This document shows, in pieces, positions 33,190-42,076 of a stretch of 53,846 nt of DNA. Position 1 is the first letter of the stretch. Each line of letters opens with the position of its first letter. A model generated the notes under the pieces. That model saw only the letters and a list, made by a program, of their open reading frames with translations. It made no database searches and was not told where the DNA came from. The translations under genes were made by a program, and so were the position numbers. Source of the DNA: Cellulomonas massiliensis JC225 (GTDB taxonomy: Bacteria > Actinomycetota > Actinomycetes > Actinomycetales > Cellulomonadaceae); assembly GCF_000312005.1 (NCBI RefSeq), contig NZ_HE978588.1, positions 2,762,492 through 2,816,337 of the forward strand. The letters are read 5' to 3'.

Positions 33190-33356
33190 GTCCTGACCGC
33201 GCCGCGCCCGGTCACCCGTACGGGCGCTCTCACCCGGTCGGGCCTGGGCCGGCCGGACGGCCGCCGCCCGGGCCCCGCGTCGCCGCCGTTCGCTAGCGTC
33301 GGTGACATCCGTCGACCCCACGGTCGGCCCCGACCCGTCGTCACCCGGAGGTCCGC

Positions 33357-33971
33357 ATGGCCATCGTCGTCTCGACCCTGTTCCTCTCGCTCGACGGGGT
33401 CGCCGAGATCGATCCCGAGTGGCACTTCCCCTACTTCGACGAGCACATGGGTGCGGCCGTGACGGAGGACTACCGCGACGTCGACGTCCTGGTGCTCGGC
33501 CGCGTCACGTACGACTCCTTCGCGGGAGCGTGGCCCGACCGCGAGGCGGCGGGCGGCGAGGACGCGACCTTCGCGGCGCAGCTCGGCGACGTGCGCAAGG
33601 TCGTCGCGACCCGGGGCGGCCAGGACCTCGGGTGGCGGAACGCCGAGCCGGCGCCGGACCTGGTGGCGGCGGTGCGGGTCCTGCGGGAGGACCCCGCGGT
33701 GGGCAAGGTGCTCGTCGCCGGCTCGATCTCGGTGGTCCGACAGCTGCTCGCGGCGGGCCTGCTCGACGAGCTGAGGCTGCTCGTCCACCCCGTGGCCGCC
33801 CGCCGCGGCGAGCGCCTCTTCGACGAGGGCGAGCCCTTCTACGCGCTGCGGCTGCTGTCGTCCGAGGCGTTCCCGACCGGGGTCCTACGGCTGGTCTACG
33901 CGCCGTCCGCCGCTCCGGCGCCCGCGGCGTACGAGGACGTGACCGACCGGGTCCCGGGGGCGGACGGCTGA
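33357..33971 (+). CDS. Dihydrofolate reductase family (RibD C-terminal domain) protein
   Basis: This 204-aa reductase-fold protein reads MAIVVSTLFLSLDGVAEIDPEWHFPYFDE, then VDVLVLGRVTYDSFAGAWP, GDVRKVVATRG, GKVLVAGSISVVRQLLAAGLLDELRLLVHPVA and RGERLFDEG. These are typical of the RibD-C/YyaP-type DHFR-like family, whose physiological substrates are mostly unknown. A ribosome site (GGAGGT) precedes the ATG, and TAGCGT near 33293 may be a -10. It converges on jetC across a strong hairpin. Confidence 0.88.
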   Translation: MAIVVSTLFLSLDGVAEIDPEWHFPYFDEHMGAAVTEDYRDVDVLVLGRVTYDSFAGAWPDREAAGGEDATFAAQLGDVRKVVATRGGQDLGWRNAEPAPDLVAAVRVLREDPAVGKVLVAGSISVVRQLLAAGLLDELRLLVHPVAARRGERLFDEGEPFYALRLLSSEAFPTGVLRLVYAPSAAPAPAAYEDVTDRVPGADG

Positions 33972-33979
33972 CCGCACCG

Positions 33980-34002
33980 CCCGGGCGGGGAGCCCGCCCG
34001 GG
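33980..34002. terminator. Strong hairpin between convergent DHFR-like and jetC genes
   Basis: A perfect 10-bp stem CCCGGGCGGG/CCCGCCCGGG encloses a 3-nt loop (GAG). It ends at the jetC stop codon and closes the jetABC operon. Confidence 0.6.
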
Positions 34003-37000
34003 TCACGCCGGGTCCGGGACCCCCGCGATCGGTGTGGTGCGCGAGCGGCCCGCGCCGTCCTTGAGCACCACGTACTTGAGGTCGACGTGCGGCTCGAGGG
34101 CGCTGAACTTGTCGTTCGGGGCACCGATCACGAGCTGGAAGCCGAGGCCGCGCCATGCGCCGACGGCCCGCCCGGTGAACCGCGCGTCCGCCTTGATGAG
34201 CGCCTCGTCGAGGAACACGGGCGCGTACCGGGGCCGCTCGGCGCCTGCGTCCCCCAGCTGGTAGCGCAGCGCCGCGCCGACGATGAACGCGACGAGCTCC
34301 TGCGACTCCCCGCCCGACTTCTCGCCGATGTGGTCGTACAGGGCGACGTGCCGCCCGTCGAGGTCGATCTTCTCGGCGCTGAGCCGCACGTGCCGGCGGA
34401 CGTCCACCAGGTCCGCGAAGTCCGGTGCCGTGCGGCGGATGCGGTCGATGACCTTGGCGGTGCGGGCGTAGCGCCGCTCGCGCTCGGCGTCCGTCGCGTC
34501 CGTCGCCAGGAGCTCGCGCAGGTCGCGGAGCTCCTTGCGGAAGCGCGCCAGCACCGTGGACTGCGTGTCGCGCGCCTCGATCCGGAGCCGGTGCTCGTCG
34601 TCGGCGAACGGCAGCCCGGCGAGGATGTCGTTGACCGGGCGGATGCGCTCCTTGATCTCGCGCACGCCGCGGCTCAACGCGCTGTGCAGGTCGGCGAGGT
34701 CGTTCCCCGACAGGCGCAGCAGGCTCTTGCGCCAGGCGTGCTCCAGCTCGTGCAGGCCGCTGGTCTCCAGGTCGTCGAGGATGCGCGCATAGTCCCCGTA
34801 CGACCCCTCGGGGTCGGTGCCGAGGTTCGGGTCGGGCCAGCGCTCGACGAAGGTCTCGAACGTCCGGCTCAGGGCGTCCCGCGCCGCCGCGATGGTCTGC
34901 TGCGCGGCCTGGCGGTCGGCCCGCAGGTGCTCGTCGGCGCGCGCGAGCACCTGGTCGAAGGCCGCGAGCCGCTCGACCGGGTCCTCGCCGGCGTCCGCGG
35001 GCGCGTCGCCCAGCAGCGCGTCCAGGTACGCGTGGTGCTGCGCGGCCACGGTGGTCCCGGACTGCTCGGCGGCGTCCAGCGCCTCCTGCGCGGCGTCGAC
35101 CTCGTCGATGACCGCCGACCAGCGCTCGGCCAGCTCCTCGGCCTGCGCCTTCGTCCGTCCGAGCTGCTCGGAGAGCACCTGGATGGTGACGTCGAGCTCG
35201 TCCGCGCGCGCCTGCAGGCGCGTGATCTCCGGGCTGCCCGAGGTGAGCTGCTCGGCCACCGAGGCCCACCGCGCGCGGTCCGCCTCGACGGACGCCACGT
35301 CGACCGCGTCCCAGGCCACCTCCGCCAGCGTCGCGTACGCGCGCCGCTGCGTCTCGAGCCCGTCGAACCGCTGCTCGGCGTCGCGGACGGCCGCGATCGC
35401 CTCGTCGACGCGCCCGTGCGCCCGCCCGAGCTGCTCGTCCAGCAGCGCGAGGCGCCGGGTGTTGGTGAAGCCCAGCACGTTCGAGCGTCCGAGGCCGCCG
35501 TGCGCGCCCTTCGTGCCCTCGGAGAGCTGGCCCGAGCGGGTCAGCGCCTTGGCGTGCTGCGAGAGCTCCCCTGGCGTGTCGACGCAGACGAACGCGAACC
35601 GGCTGGCCAGCTCTCCGCGCAGCCAGCCCGTGAACGGCCCGCTGCGGTAGTCGAGCCGGCCGGGGAGCGTCCGGGCGTCGGCCGCGGCGTCGTCGGGCAG
35701 GCCGGTCGGCACGCCCTGGAACCGGATGCGCCGTGCCGTCGGCACCGCGTCGATCGCCCTGCGGAACGCGCCGAGGTGGGTGACGTCGATGAGGATGCGC
35801 GTCGCGAAGCCGCCGAGCGCGAGGTTGAACGCGTCGCGCCACGGCTCGAACTCGGTGCGGACCTCGAGCAGCTCTCCCACGAACGGCAGGTCCTGAGGCG
35901 TGAGGCCGGCGGCCTGCGCGAGCGCCGCGCGCGCCGCGTGCAGGTCGCCCGGGATGTTGTCGCGCCGCCGGTCGGCCGCCGCTCGCTCGCGCTCCAGCTC
36001 GGCCAGCTCGCCCTGGGCGGCCTGCGCCGCGGCGCGGGCCTCGACCAGGGCGTCGACGGCCGTCCGCCGCGGCTCGGGGTCGCGCAGCGCCGACCGTGCG
36101 TGCGCGACGAGCGCCACGAGGTCCTGCTCGGTGGCCACGGCGACGCCCGGCAGGTCCGCGAGCGCCGCGTCGAGGCGCGCACGGCTGCGCGTGACCTCGT
36201 CGAGGCGCGCCTCGGCCGCGCGCAGCTCGCGCCGCGCCGTCGCCAGGCGGTCCCCGCCCGAGGACCACAGCGTCTCGCGCACGCCGCCGAGCTCCGCGCG
36301 CGCGGCGTGGATCCGCGCCTCCGTCTCGTCCGCCTGCCCGCGGGCCTGCCGGCGCCGCTGCTGCAGCGCACCCTCGACCTCGCGCAGCAGGTCGAGCCGG
36401 CGTCCGTGCTGCCACAGCGCCGCGGGCGAGCCCTCCTGCGCGAACGTCCCGAGCTGCTCGACCGTCGCCAGGCGCGCCGCCGCCGCCTCGGCTTCCTCGC
36501 GCAGGCCCCGGATGGGCTCCAGGGCCCGCACCTGCTGCCGCGCGGTGACCATCTGGTCCCGCGTCCCGGTGAGCTTGTCGAACTGCTCCACCACCGCGTC
36601 CGCGGTCGCGAACGTGTCGGGCTCCTCGAGCACCATCGCCTTGTACAGGGCGTCGACGGTCGTGATCTGCTGGCCCGCCTGGATCCGGCCGAGCAGCGCG
36701 ACCGCCTTGCCGCCGTCGCCCGAGGCGCCGATGCCGAGGGTGGAGTGCAGCCTCGCGGTGAACTCCCGGTCGGTGTCGAAGCAGGTCAGCCCCGCGGCCG
36801 TCACCGCGGGCCGGGCCAGCCGCTGCTCGGCGGCCGCCGCCAGGTCGCGCAGGTCGAACGGGCCGTCGGTGGTCGCCCGCACGGCCGTGACGTCCTCGAG
36901 CGTCCGCGCCGACGACGGGACGTACCACGCCCGCACGCCCGTCAGCTCGGCGCCCGACTGGTCGACCCACGTCATGGCGATCGCCGACCAGGTGTCCCGG

Positions 37001-37359
37001 CCGTCGCCCCGCAGGACGCGCTGACGGGTGCCGTCCTCGGTGCGGGACTCGTCGAGCTTGCCGCGCGCGTAGGAGAGGATGTTGCGCTGGTCCTTGCCGC
37101 GGGGCCGACCGACCACTCCCCCGTTGGACGCGCCGTTGAACGGCGTCGTGTGCGGCATGAGCAGCGCGATGTACGCGTCCATGAGGGTGGACTTGCCGGA
37201 GCCGGACCCGCCCGAGAGCAGGGTCGCCGTCGCCGCGAGCCGCACCCGGTGGTGGCCGTCGTAGCCGCCCCAGTTGACGAGCTGCAGGTCGCGGGCGAGC
37301 CACTGCTGGCCCGTCGACGTCGCGGGCACGAGCCCGAACAGCGTGTCGATCATGGTCAT
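34003..37359 (-). CDS. jetC: Wadjet/Mks-type SMC ATPase JetC (MukB/SbcC-like)
   Basis: JetC is the SMC-like motor of type II Wadjet (MksB equivalent), which extrudes DNA loops. The 1118-aa product has Walker A at residues 50-58 (GGSGSGKST) and long coiled coils (about 270-470 and 650-900). A central hinge-like region includes [24 protein letters not shown]. The C-terminal half-head carries the signature [24 protein letters not shown] and Walker [19 protein letters not shown]. The ATG overlaps the jetB stop (ATGA). In characterised loci jetD follows; here a terminator and an opposing gene follow instead. Confidence 0.92.
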   Translation of the reverse strand: MTMIDTLFGLVPATSTGQQWLARDLQLVNWGGYDGHHRVRLAATATLLSGGSGSGKSTLMDAYIALLMPHTTPFNGASNGGVVGRPRGKDQRNILSYARGKLDESRTEDGTRQRVLRGDGRDTWSAIAMTWVDQSGAELTGVRAWYVPSSARTLEDVTAVRATTDGPFDLRDLAAAAEQRLARPAVTAAGLTCFDTDREFTARLHSTLGIGASGDGGKAVALLGRIQAGQQITTVDALYKAMVLEEPDTFATADAVVEQFDKLTGTRDQMVTARQQVRALEPIRGLREEAEAAAARLATVEQLGTFAQEGSPAALWQHGRRLDLLREVEGALQQRRRQARGQADETEARIHAARAELGGVRETLWSSGGDRLATARRELRAAEARLDEVTRSRARLDAALADLPGVAVATEQDLVALVAHARSALRDPEPRRTAVDALVEARAAAQAAQGELAELERERAAADRRRDNIPGDLHAARAALAQAAGLTPQDLPFVGELLEVRTEFEPWRDAFNLALGGFATRILIDVTHLGAFRRAIDAVPTARRIRFQGVPTGLPDDAAADARTLPGRLDYRSGPFTGWLRGELASRFAFVCVDTPGELSQHAKALTRSGQLSEGTKGAHGGLGRSNVLGFTNTRRLALLDEQLGRAHGRVDEAIAAVRDAEQRFDGLETQRRAYATLAEVAWDAVDVASVEADRARWASVAEQLTSGSPEITRLQARADELDVTIQVLSEQLGRTKAQAEELAERWSAVIDEVDAAQEALDAAEQSGTTVAAQHHAYLDALLGDAPADAGEDPVERLAAFDQVLARADEHLRADRQAAQQTIAAARDALSRTFETFVERWPDPNLGTDPEGSYGDYARILDDLETSGLHELEHAWRKSLLRLSGNDLADLHSALSRGVREIKERIRPVNDILAGLPFADDEHRLRIEARDTQSTVLARFRKELRDLRELLATDATDAERERRYARTAKVIDRIRRTAPDFADLVDVRRHVRLSAEKIDLDGRHVALYDHIGEKSGGESQELVAFIVGAALRYQLGDAGAERPRYAPVFLDEALIKADARFTGRAVGAWRGLGFQLVIGAPNDKFSALEPHVDLKYVVLKDGAGRSRTTPIAGVPDPA

Positions 37360-38042
37360 CGGGCGGCCTCCTGCCGGGTCTGCGTGCGCTCGCGCAGCCA
37401 TGCGCGCAGCTCGGCGAGCCGCTCGTTGCTCAGCACGACCTCCACGAGCGGGGTCACGCGGTAGCGGCCCTCCGACTCCTCCTCGACGAGCCCGTCCTTC
37501 GCGAGCCGCGCGATCGCCGTGCGGATCTCGCGCTGGTGGCCCGCGACGTTCGTGTCGTCCGCGTCGAAGTACGTCAGCGCCGTCTGCTCGAGCTCCTCGA
37601 CGTCCACGCGCGCCGACGCCTGCCCGGCGCCCTGCTCGCGCTGGAACACCGTGCGCAGGTGCACCAGCACGAGGGTCTCGGCCCGCGTGTACGCCTCGTC
37701 GCGCAGCAGGACCGGGACGTCGAGCTCGGCCGAGCGGACCTGCCGCTTGTAGGCGACGCCCCGCTCGTGGTCGACGACGAGGTGGACGAACAGGTCGTGC
37801 AGCCGGGACTCGATCACCTGCTGGTTCGCCAGCAGGGTCCGCCACTGCGCGGGGCTGCGGTCGGCGAGCAGGAACCGCCGCTGCAGCAGCCGCACGAGGA
37901 CGCGGCGCACGTCGGCGTCGAGCGTGCCGGAGTCGCCCGCGAACAGCTCGGTGGGGTCCTCCTCCATCGGCACGGGCGCGATGAAGGCGTCGCCGTCCTC
38001 GTCCACCTCGGGGGCCGGGGCCGCGGTCGCGGTGTCAGTCAT
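37356..38042 (-). CDS. jetB: Wadjet JetB (DUF4194, MksE-like)
   Basis: This 228-aa protein is the small kleisin-associated (KITE/MksE-like) subunit. It starts with an acidic tail ([41 protein letters not shown]) and continues with winged-helix-type sequence ([27 protein letters not shown] and [25 protein letters not shown]). It ends in a second winged helix ([33 protein letters not shown]). Its start lies 8 bp inside the jetA gene, and its stop overlaps the jetC start, so the three are tightly coupled. Confidence 0.9.
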   Translation of the reverse strand: MTDTATAAPAPEVDEDGDAFIAPVPMEEDPTELFAGDSGTLDADVRRVLVRLLQRRFLLADRSPAQWRTLLANQQVIESRLHDLFVHLVVDHERGVAYKRQVRSAELDVPVLLRDEAYTRAETLVLVHLRTVFQREQGAGQASARVDVEELEQTALTYFDADDTNVAGHQREIRTAIARLAKDGLVEEESEGRYRVTPLVEVVLSNERLAELRAWLRERTQTRQEAAR

Positions 38043-39564
38043 CGTCCTCGTCCTTCGTCGGTGCGTCGTCCGTCGTCAGGGGCGCGCCGGTGGCGCGGCC
38101 CGGCGCGACGGCGCTCGTCGTCACGCCCTCGAAGGCGAACCGGCGCCGCGACCCGTCCGGCCGCACCGCCTCGACGAACGCCACCCGGCCGGTCCCGGTC
38201 ATGCCGTGCTGGTCCGCGATCTCCAGCAGCCCCAGCAGGTCCACCGGCCGGCGGAGGGTGACGGGCGCCGTCGCGAACGCGTCCGCGACGTCGACCGCGC
38301 CGTCCGGCCCGGCGGCACCCGCCAGGTGGGCGCGCAGGTCGGCGTACTGCGGGCCGCCCCACGCGCGGGCGTCGAGCGCGCTCGGGGCGGGCTCGTCCTC
38401 GTCCCACTCCGGCAACGGGGCCGGCGGCTGCGGCGGGCGCAGGTCGCCGGGTGCCTGGCGCAGGTGGTCCACCTCGGCGACGGGCAGCCGGCGCAGCGGC
38501 TCGACGGGCTGCCCGCGGCGCGCGTCCGGCATCCACGACTGCAGGCCGCTCATGACGTCCCGCAGCAGGTCGTCCACCTGGCGGTCCCGCAACGGGTCGT
38601 GGTGGCGCACCTGGGCGGTGATGACGAGCGACGCCTCGCGCTGGGCCGCGAAGACCTGCTCCAGCCCCTGCTCGATGCGCCGCACGACGTCCGCGAGCTC
38701 GGTGCGACGGGCCGCCGGCAGGCGCGCCGCAACCCGGTGGCGCAGCACGACGTCGAGCTGGTCCGCGAGCGCGTCCAGCCGCTGCGGGTCGCCCAGCAGG
38801 CGCAGCGCACCGGAGAAGGCGCGGCCCTCCGGGGTGGCGTCCATGACCTGCTCGCCGCGCTCCAGGTACTCGCGCAGCACCTCACCGGTCGGGCGCTCGT
38901 CCTGGCGCAGCGCCGTGACGACGTCGCGCTGCATGGCCTTGATCGCCTCGGCGACGCGCGCGAAGTCGGCCGGGAGCTCCCGCACCAGGTGCAGGACGTT
39001 CTCGGCCTGCTCCAGCACCTCCTCGTCGTCGACCGGCTCCACGACGCCCGTGCGCTGGACCCGCTCGAGCTCCTCGCGCAGGCGGGCGATCTCGGAGTCG
39101 AGCCGGGCCATCCGGACGAGCACGTCGGGGTCGGCGTCCTGCGCGAGCCGCTCGACCGCGTCCAGCAGCGTGCGCACGCGGGACTGCGACACCCGGGCGC
39201 GTGCGCCGCCCGCCCGACCGGCCACCTCGAGCGCCCCGACCGCGTGCGCCGAGAGCCGGTACACCTCGACGTCGTCCTCCAGCACCTGGCGGACCAGCCA
39301 CCCGGCGTCCGCCCACCCGCGGCACAGGTCGCGCGCGCTGCCGACGGGCAGCGCGTCGCCGTGCCCGGCCGCCCGCAGCTGCTCCAGGGCGTCGCCGATC
39401 TCCGTGTGGGCCTCCGCGACCGGGACGGTCGCGCGGTCCGCCGTGAACGTCAGCGAGAGCAGCGCGACGACGAGAGGGGCGTGCCGCTTGTGGAGCAGGT
39501 CGAGCATCGGGTTCTGGAAGGCCCGGACAGCTCCCAGGTAGGCCCCCTCGGCACGCGTGATCAT
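38035..39564 (-). CDS. jetA: Wadjet JetA (DUF3375, MksF-like kleisin)
   Basis: This 509-aa protein matches DUF3375, the MukF/MksF-like kleisin of Wadjet. It opens [40 protein letters not shown] (winged-helix dimerisation part). Helical middle segments include [30 protein letters not shown] and [31 protein letters not shown]. It ends with a C-terminal winged helix ([22 protein letters not shown]) and an acidic tail. TAGGGT lies 8 nt before the ATG. It is the first gene of the operon and is divergent from the ion-channel gene. Confidence 0.92.
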   Translation of the reverse strand: MITRAEGAYLGAVRAFQNPMLDLLHKRHAPLVVALLSLTFTADRATVPVAEAHTEIGDALEQLRAAGHGDALPVGSARDLCRGWADAGWLVRQVLEDDVEVYRLSAHAVGALEVAGRAGGARARVSQSRVRTLLDAVERLAQDADPDVLVRMARLDSEIARLREELERVQRTGVVEPVDDEEVLEQAENVLHLVRELPADFARVAEAIKAMQRDVVTALRQDERPTGEVLREYLERGEQVMDATPEGRAFSGALRLLGDPQRLDALADQLDVVLRHRVAARLPAARRTELADVVRRIEQGLEQVFAAQREASLVITAQVRHHDPLRDRQVDDLLRDVMSGLQSWMPDARRGQPVEPLRRLPVAEVDHLRQAPGDLRPPQPPAPLPEWDEDEPAPSALDARAWGGPQYADLRAHLAGAAGPDGAVDVADAFATAPVTLRRPVDLLGLLEIADQHGMTGTGRVAFVEAVRPDGSRRRFAFEGVTTSAVAPGRATGAPLTTDDAPTKDEDDD

Positions 39565-39572
39565 CGGCGGAC

Positions 39573-39578
39573 ACCCTA
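39573..39578 (-). promoter_or_regulatory. Putative -10 element of the jetABC operon (leaderless)
   Basis: TAGGGT on the minus strand ends 8 nt before the jetA ATG. I see no other promoter in the operon. Confidence 0.55.
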
Positions 39579-39739
39579 GGCGGAGCCGCACGCGCGTCCG
39601 CGCACCCGACACGCCTCGTCGAGGGCGACATGCGTGACACCGGGGCCTGGGGACGACTCGGCGGTGCGTGCCACCTGCCGCTACCCGCGGACGGGCACTT
39701 CCGACATCCTGGGCACAGGCTGCGGACGAGGTGGTGCAC

Positions 39740-40528
39740 ATGTGGCGTGGCGAACCCGGCCGGGACGAGCTCGGCAGGACGGGCTACGAGCTGTTCGTGG
39801 GCGCCCTGTCGGTGCTGTCGTTGGTCAACCTGGTGCTGCTGGCGGCGCTGCACGACCCCGGCACGCAGCGCGTCGTCCAGGTGCTCGGCCTGCTGCTGAG
39901 CGTCGTCTTCCTGGTCGACTTCCTCGTGCGCCTCGTGCGCGCACCCTCGCGCTCGCGGTACTTCTGGCGCGAGTTCGGGTGGGCCGACCTGCTCGCCAGC
40001 CTGCCGTTCACGCAGGTCAAGATCCTGCGCGTCTTCCGCCTCGTCGCGGTCCTGCGGCTCCTGCGCCGCTATGGGCGCCGGGACATCGGCCGGCGCCTGG
40101 CCGCCGACCCGGCGAGCAGCGCCCTGCTCGCGCTGCTGCTGCTCGGCATCCTTGTCCTCGAGTTCGGCAGCCTCGCGGTGTGGCAGATCGAGCGGGACGT
40201 GGCCGGCGCGAACATCCTCACGCCGGGCGACGCGCTCTGGTACGTCGTCGAGACGATGTCGACCGTCGGGTACGGGGACCAGTACCCCGTGAGCACCGCC
40301 GGACGCGTGCTGGGGGCGACGATCATCGTCGTCGGCGTCGGCATCTTCGGGACCCTGACGGGCTACCTCGCGAACCTCTTCCTCTCCCGCCCGCGCAAGG
40401 TTGACGACGACGAGGCGGAGACGGTCGGGATCGAGGAGGCGCGCCGTCAGCTGGCGCAGCTGGAGGCCCTCCTCGCGCAGCAGCGGGAGGCGCTCGCCCG
40501 ACTGGAGCGGTCGCTGCCGCGGACCTGA
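39740..40528 (+). CDS. Voltage-gated-type potassium channel
   Basis: This 262-aa membrane protein has a six-helix layout. S1 and S2 are GALSVLSLVNLVLLAAL and VLGLLLSVVFLVDFLV; S3 is the FGWADLLASLPF region. An S4-like helix carries regularly spaced Arg (VKILRVFRLVAVLRLLRRYGRR), S5 is LLALLLLGILVLEFGSLAV, and the pore loop has filter TVGYGD, then S6. The C-terminus is a coiled coil (EEARRQLAQLEALLAQQREALARLERSL) that could tetramerise the channel. The ATG at 39740 has a GAGG ribosome site 8 nt upstream, so I prefer it to the GTG at 39668. Confidence 0.9.
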   Translation: MWRGEPGRDELGRTGYELFVGALSVLSLVNLVLLAALHDPGTQRVVQVLGLLLSVVFLVDFLVRLVRAPSRSRYFWREFGWADLLASLPFTQVKILRVFRLVAVLRLLRRYGRRDIGRRLAADPASSALLALLLLGILVLEFGSLAVWQIERDVAGANILTPGDALWYVVETMSTVGYGDQYPVSTAGRVLGATIIVVGVGIFGTLTGYLANLFLSRPRKVDDDEAETVGIEEARRQLAQLEALLAQQREALARLERSLPRT

Positions 40529-40637
40529 CGTCCGGAAATCCGCCGACGAGGGATCGGCTCCCCCGTACCCTCAGGATCCCGCCGCCGTCCGCCGATGCCT
40601 GGACGAGCCCGTCGTCCACCCCCGTCAGGAGCCTGCC

Positions 40638-41168
40638 GTGACCGTCGAGCGGACCCTGGCGCGCGCCGCCGCCGACGTCGCCGCCGGTGACGCGCGCCTC
40701 GCGCGCCGTCGCCTGCGCGACCTCGTCGCCGCGTTCCCGACGGACCTGAGCGTGCGCGACGCGCTCGCCGCGGCGTACCGGCTCGAGGGCGACCTCCCGC
40801 AGGCCGGGCGCTGGTCGTACCTCGCGGACGACCGGGACGAGGCCGAGGTTGAGGCGTTCCGCCGGCGCTACGACGACGACCCCGTGCAGCTCATGCGGGC
40901 CCTCGCGTGGCGCGGCTCGGAGGACGACGCGCCCACCGCCATCGCCCGTACCCGGCTCGCCGAGGTGCGCGCCGACGCCGAGCGCGCCACCGGCGTCGCG
41001 CAGACCTGGGAGAACCCGCGCGTGCCCGACCCGCCCTCCTCGTGGGGCGAGCGGATCGGCTGCACCCTCGTGGCCCTCGTCGGCGCCGCCGTCGTCGTGC
41101 TCGTCCTGGCCGGGATCGTCGACCTCGCCGCCCGCGGGTGGGACGCGCTCCAGCGCTGGTTCGGCTGA
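40638..41168 (+). CDS. DUF6584-family tetratricopeptide-like membrane protein
   Basis: This 176-aa protein has a helical-repeat N-terminus (ERTLARAAADVAAGDARLARRRLRDLVAAFPTDLSVRDALAAAYRLEGDLPQAGRWSYL) that resembles a TPR and matches what I know as DUF6584. One C-terminal membrane helix follows (CTLVALVGAAVVVLVLAGIVDLAARGW). Function unknown. The GTG at 40638 has a clear ribosome site (AGGAG), and TACCCT near 40566 may be the -10. The stop overlaps the start of the next gene (TGATG). Confidence 0.85.
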   Translation: MTVERTLARAAADVAAGDARLARRRLRDLVAAFPTDLSVRDALAAAYRLEGDLPQAGRWSYLADDRDEAEVEAFRRRYDDDPVQLMRALAWRGSEDDAPTAIARTRLAEVRADAERATGVAQTWENPRVPDPPSSWGERIGCTLVALVGAAVVVLVLAGIVDLAARGWDALQRWFG

Positions 41169-41722
41169 TGGTGCTCGCCCCCGCTGGGTCAACCCGCCGT
41201 CCCCGACGCCGTCGCCGGATGCCTGCCTGGGTCCAGACCCTCCTCGTGCTGGGCCTCTTCACGGGCGTCGCGGTGGCGATGCTCGTGTCGGACCTGGCAG
41301 ACCAGTCGGTGGCCCGCGCCCTCGATGCGCACGGCCGTCACCTCGTGGTGGAGTCCGTCCGCATCTACACGGGCTGCGCGCGGCACTGCAGCGGGCCGTT
41401 CGTGGAGGTGGGGTTCGAAGGCCGGACGACCCGCCTCCGTGGGGTCCGGCCCGACACGGCGGACCTCCCGGACAAGGTCTGGCTGACGCCCCCGGTCGGC
41501 CACGACTACGCCCCTCCGCTCGCCGTCGTCGTCGACCCGGACGACGCCGACGTGGCCATGGCCGCGCGTGACGTGGAGGCGTTCCTCGAACCCGACCTCA
41601 TCCCGACGGACGTCGCGATCGCCGTCGGGTTGGGCGTGTTCACGGGCGTCACCGTCGCGATCGTCCGCGGCCGCGAGCGGCGCCGGCACGGCCCCTCGGC
41701 ACCGCGTCACGCGACGGTGTGA
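41168..41722 (+). CDS. Hypothetical membrane protein with two matching helices
   Basis: No family recognised. The 184-aa product has a very basic N-terminus (STRRPRRRRRMP). A first membrane helix (VQTLLVLGLFTGVAVAMLVSDLA) is followed by an external domain of about 100 residues with a Cys pair (YTGCARHCSGPFVEVGFEGR). A second helix (VAIAVGLGVFTGVTVAIV) echoes the first, and the end is basic. Positive ends imply both termini are cytoplasmic. It overlaps the DUF6584 gene by one base, so they are co-translated and may form a complex. Confidence 0.75.
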   Translation: MVLAPAGSTRRPRRRRRMPAWVQTLLVLGLFTGVAVAMLVSDLADQSVARALDAHGRHLVVESVRIYTGCARHCSGPFVEVGFEGRTTRLRGVRPDTADLPDKVWLTPPVGHDYAPPLAVVVDPDDADVAMAARDVEAFLEPDLIPTDVAIAVGLGVFTGVTVAIVRGRERRRHGPSAPRHATV

Positions 41723-41841
41723 GCGACGGCCGTCCCGGGCGCTACGACCCGGCCACGCCCGCACCGAACGGTGGACGACGCGCTCGCCGCCGCGTGCCGC
41801 CGCGCGGCGATGCCGCCACGGGTGCGCGTCCGGAGAACCAG

Positions 41842-41875
41842 AGAAGCCCCGTCCGCACCTGGCGGATCGGGGCTT
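41842..41875. terminator. Hairpin terminator
   Basis: The arms AGAAGCCCCG-TCCGC and GCGGA-TC-GGGGCTTCT pair with one small bulge around a short loop. It lies 120 nt after the membrane-protein stop and just beyond the 3' end of the tRNA-like fragment on the minus strand. This mirrors the tRNA-Leu/terminator arrangement at 47358-47485. Confidence 0.6.
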
Positions 41876-41888
41876 CTGGTCGCTGTCA

Positions 41889-41975
41889 ACGAGTGTCCGG
41901 AGCGGGAGTTGCACTCCCATGCGAGACACGGTGAGCACCGTGCTGGCAACCGGATCGCATGCCCCGGAGGGCTAG
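41889..41975 (-). other. tRNA-like 3' fragment (possible att relic)
   Basis: On the minus strand, GGGAGTGCAACTCCC followed by GCTCCGGACAC resembles a T-arm plus acceptor 3' strand. It shares the CTCCGGACAC end with tRNA-Leu at 47402-47485. The T-loop lacks a proper TTC and I cannot fold a full cloverleaf, so it is at best a degenerate tRNA. A hairpin follows it, as after the real tRNA. Confidence 0.3.
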
Positions 41976-42076
41976 GGGCGCGAGGGCGTTGTGGCGTCGT
42001 ACATTCCACGATCCGAACTTGGCACTGGACTCAACAGTCGATACGGATGATCCACGTCGACTTGCACGGGAGCGGC

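Larger units (their letters stand above)
41723..42076. other. Intergenic region at the left edge of the island
   Basis: No gene is supported in these 354 bases. They hold a GC-rich stretch, a hairpin at 41842-41875, a tRNA-like 3' fragment at about 41889-41975, and then a fall in GC content marking the start of the accessory island. Confidence 0.6.

Noticed and set aside
41889-41975. A second functional tRNA gene
   Set aside because: The T-loop lacks TTC, the acceptor and D-arm do not pair properly, and no anticodon arm can be drawn. Treated as a possible relic only.
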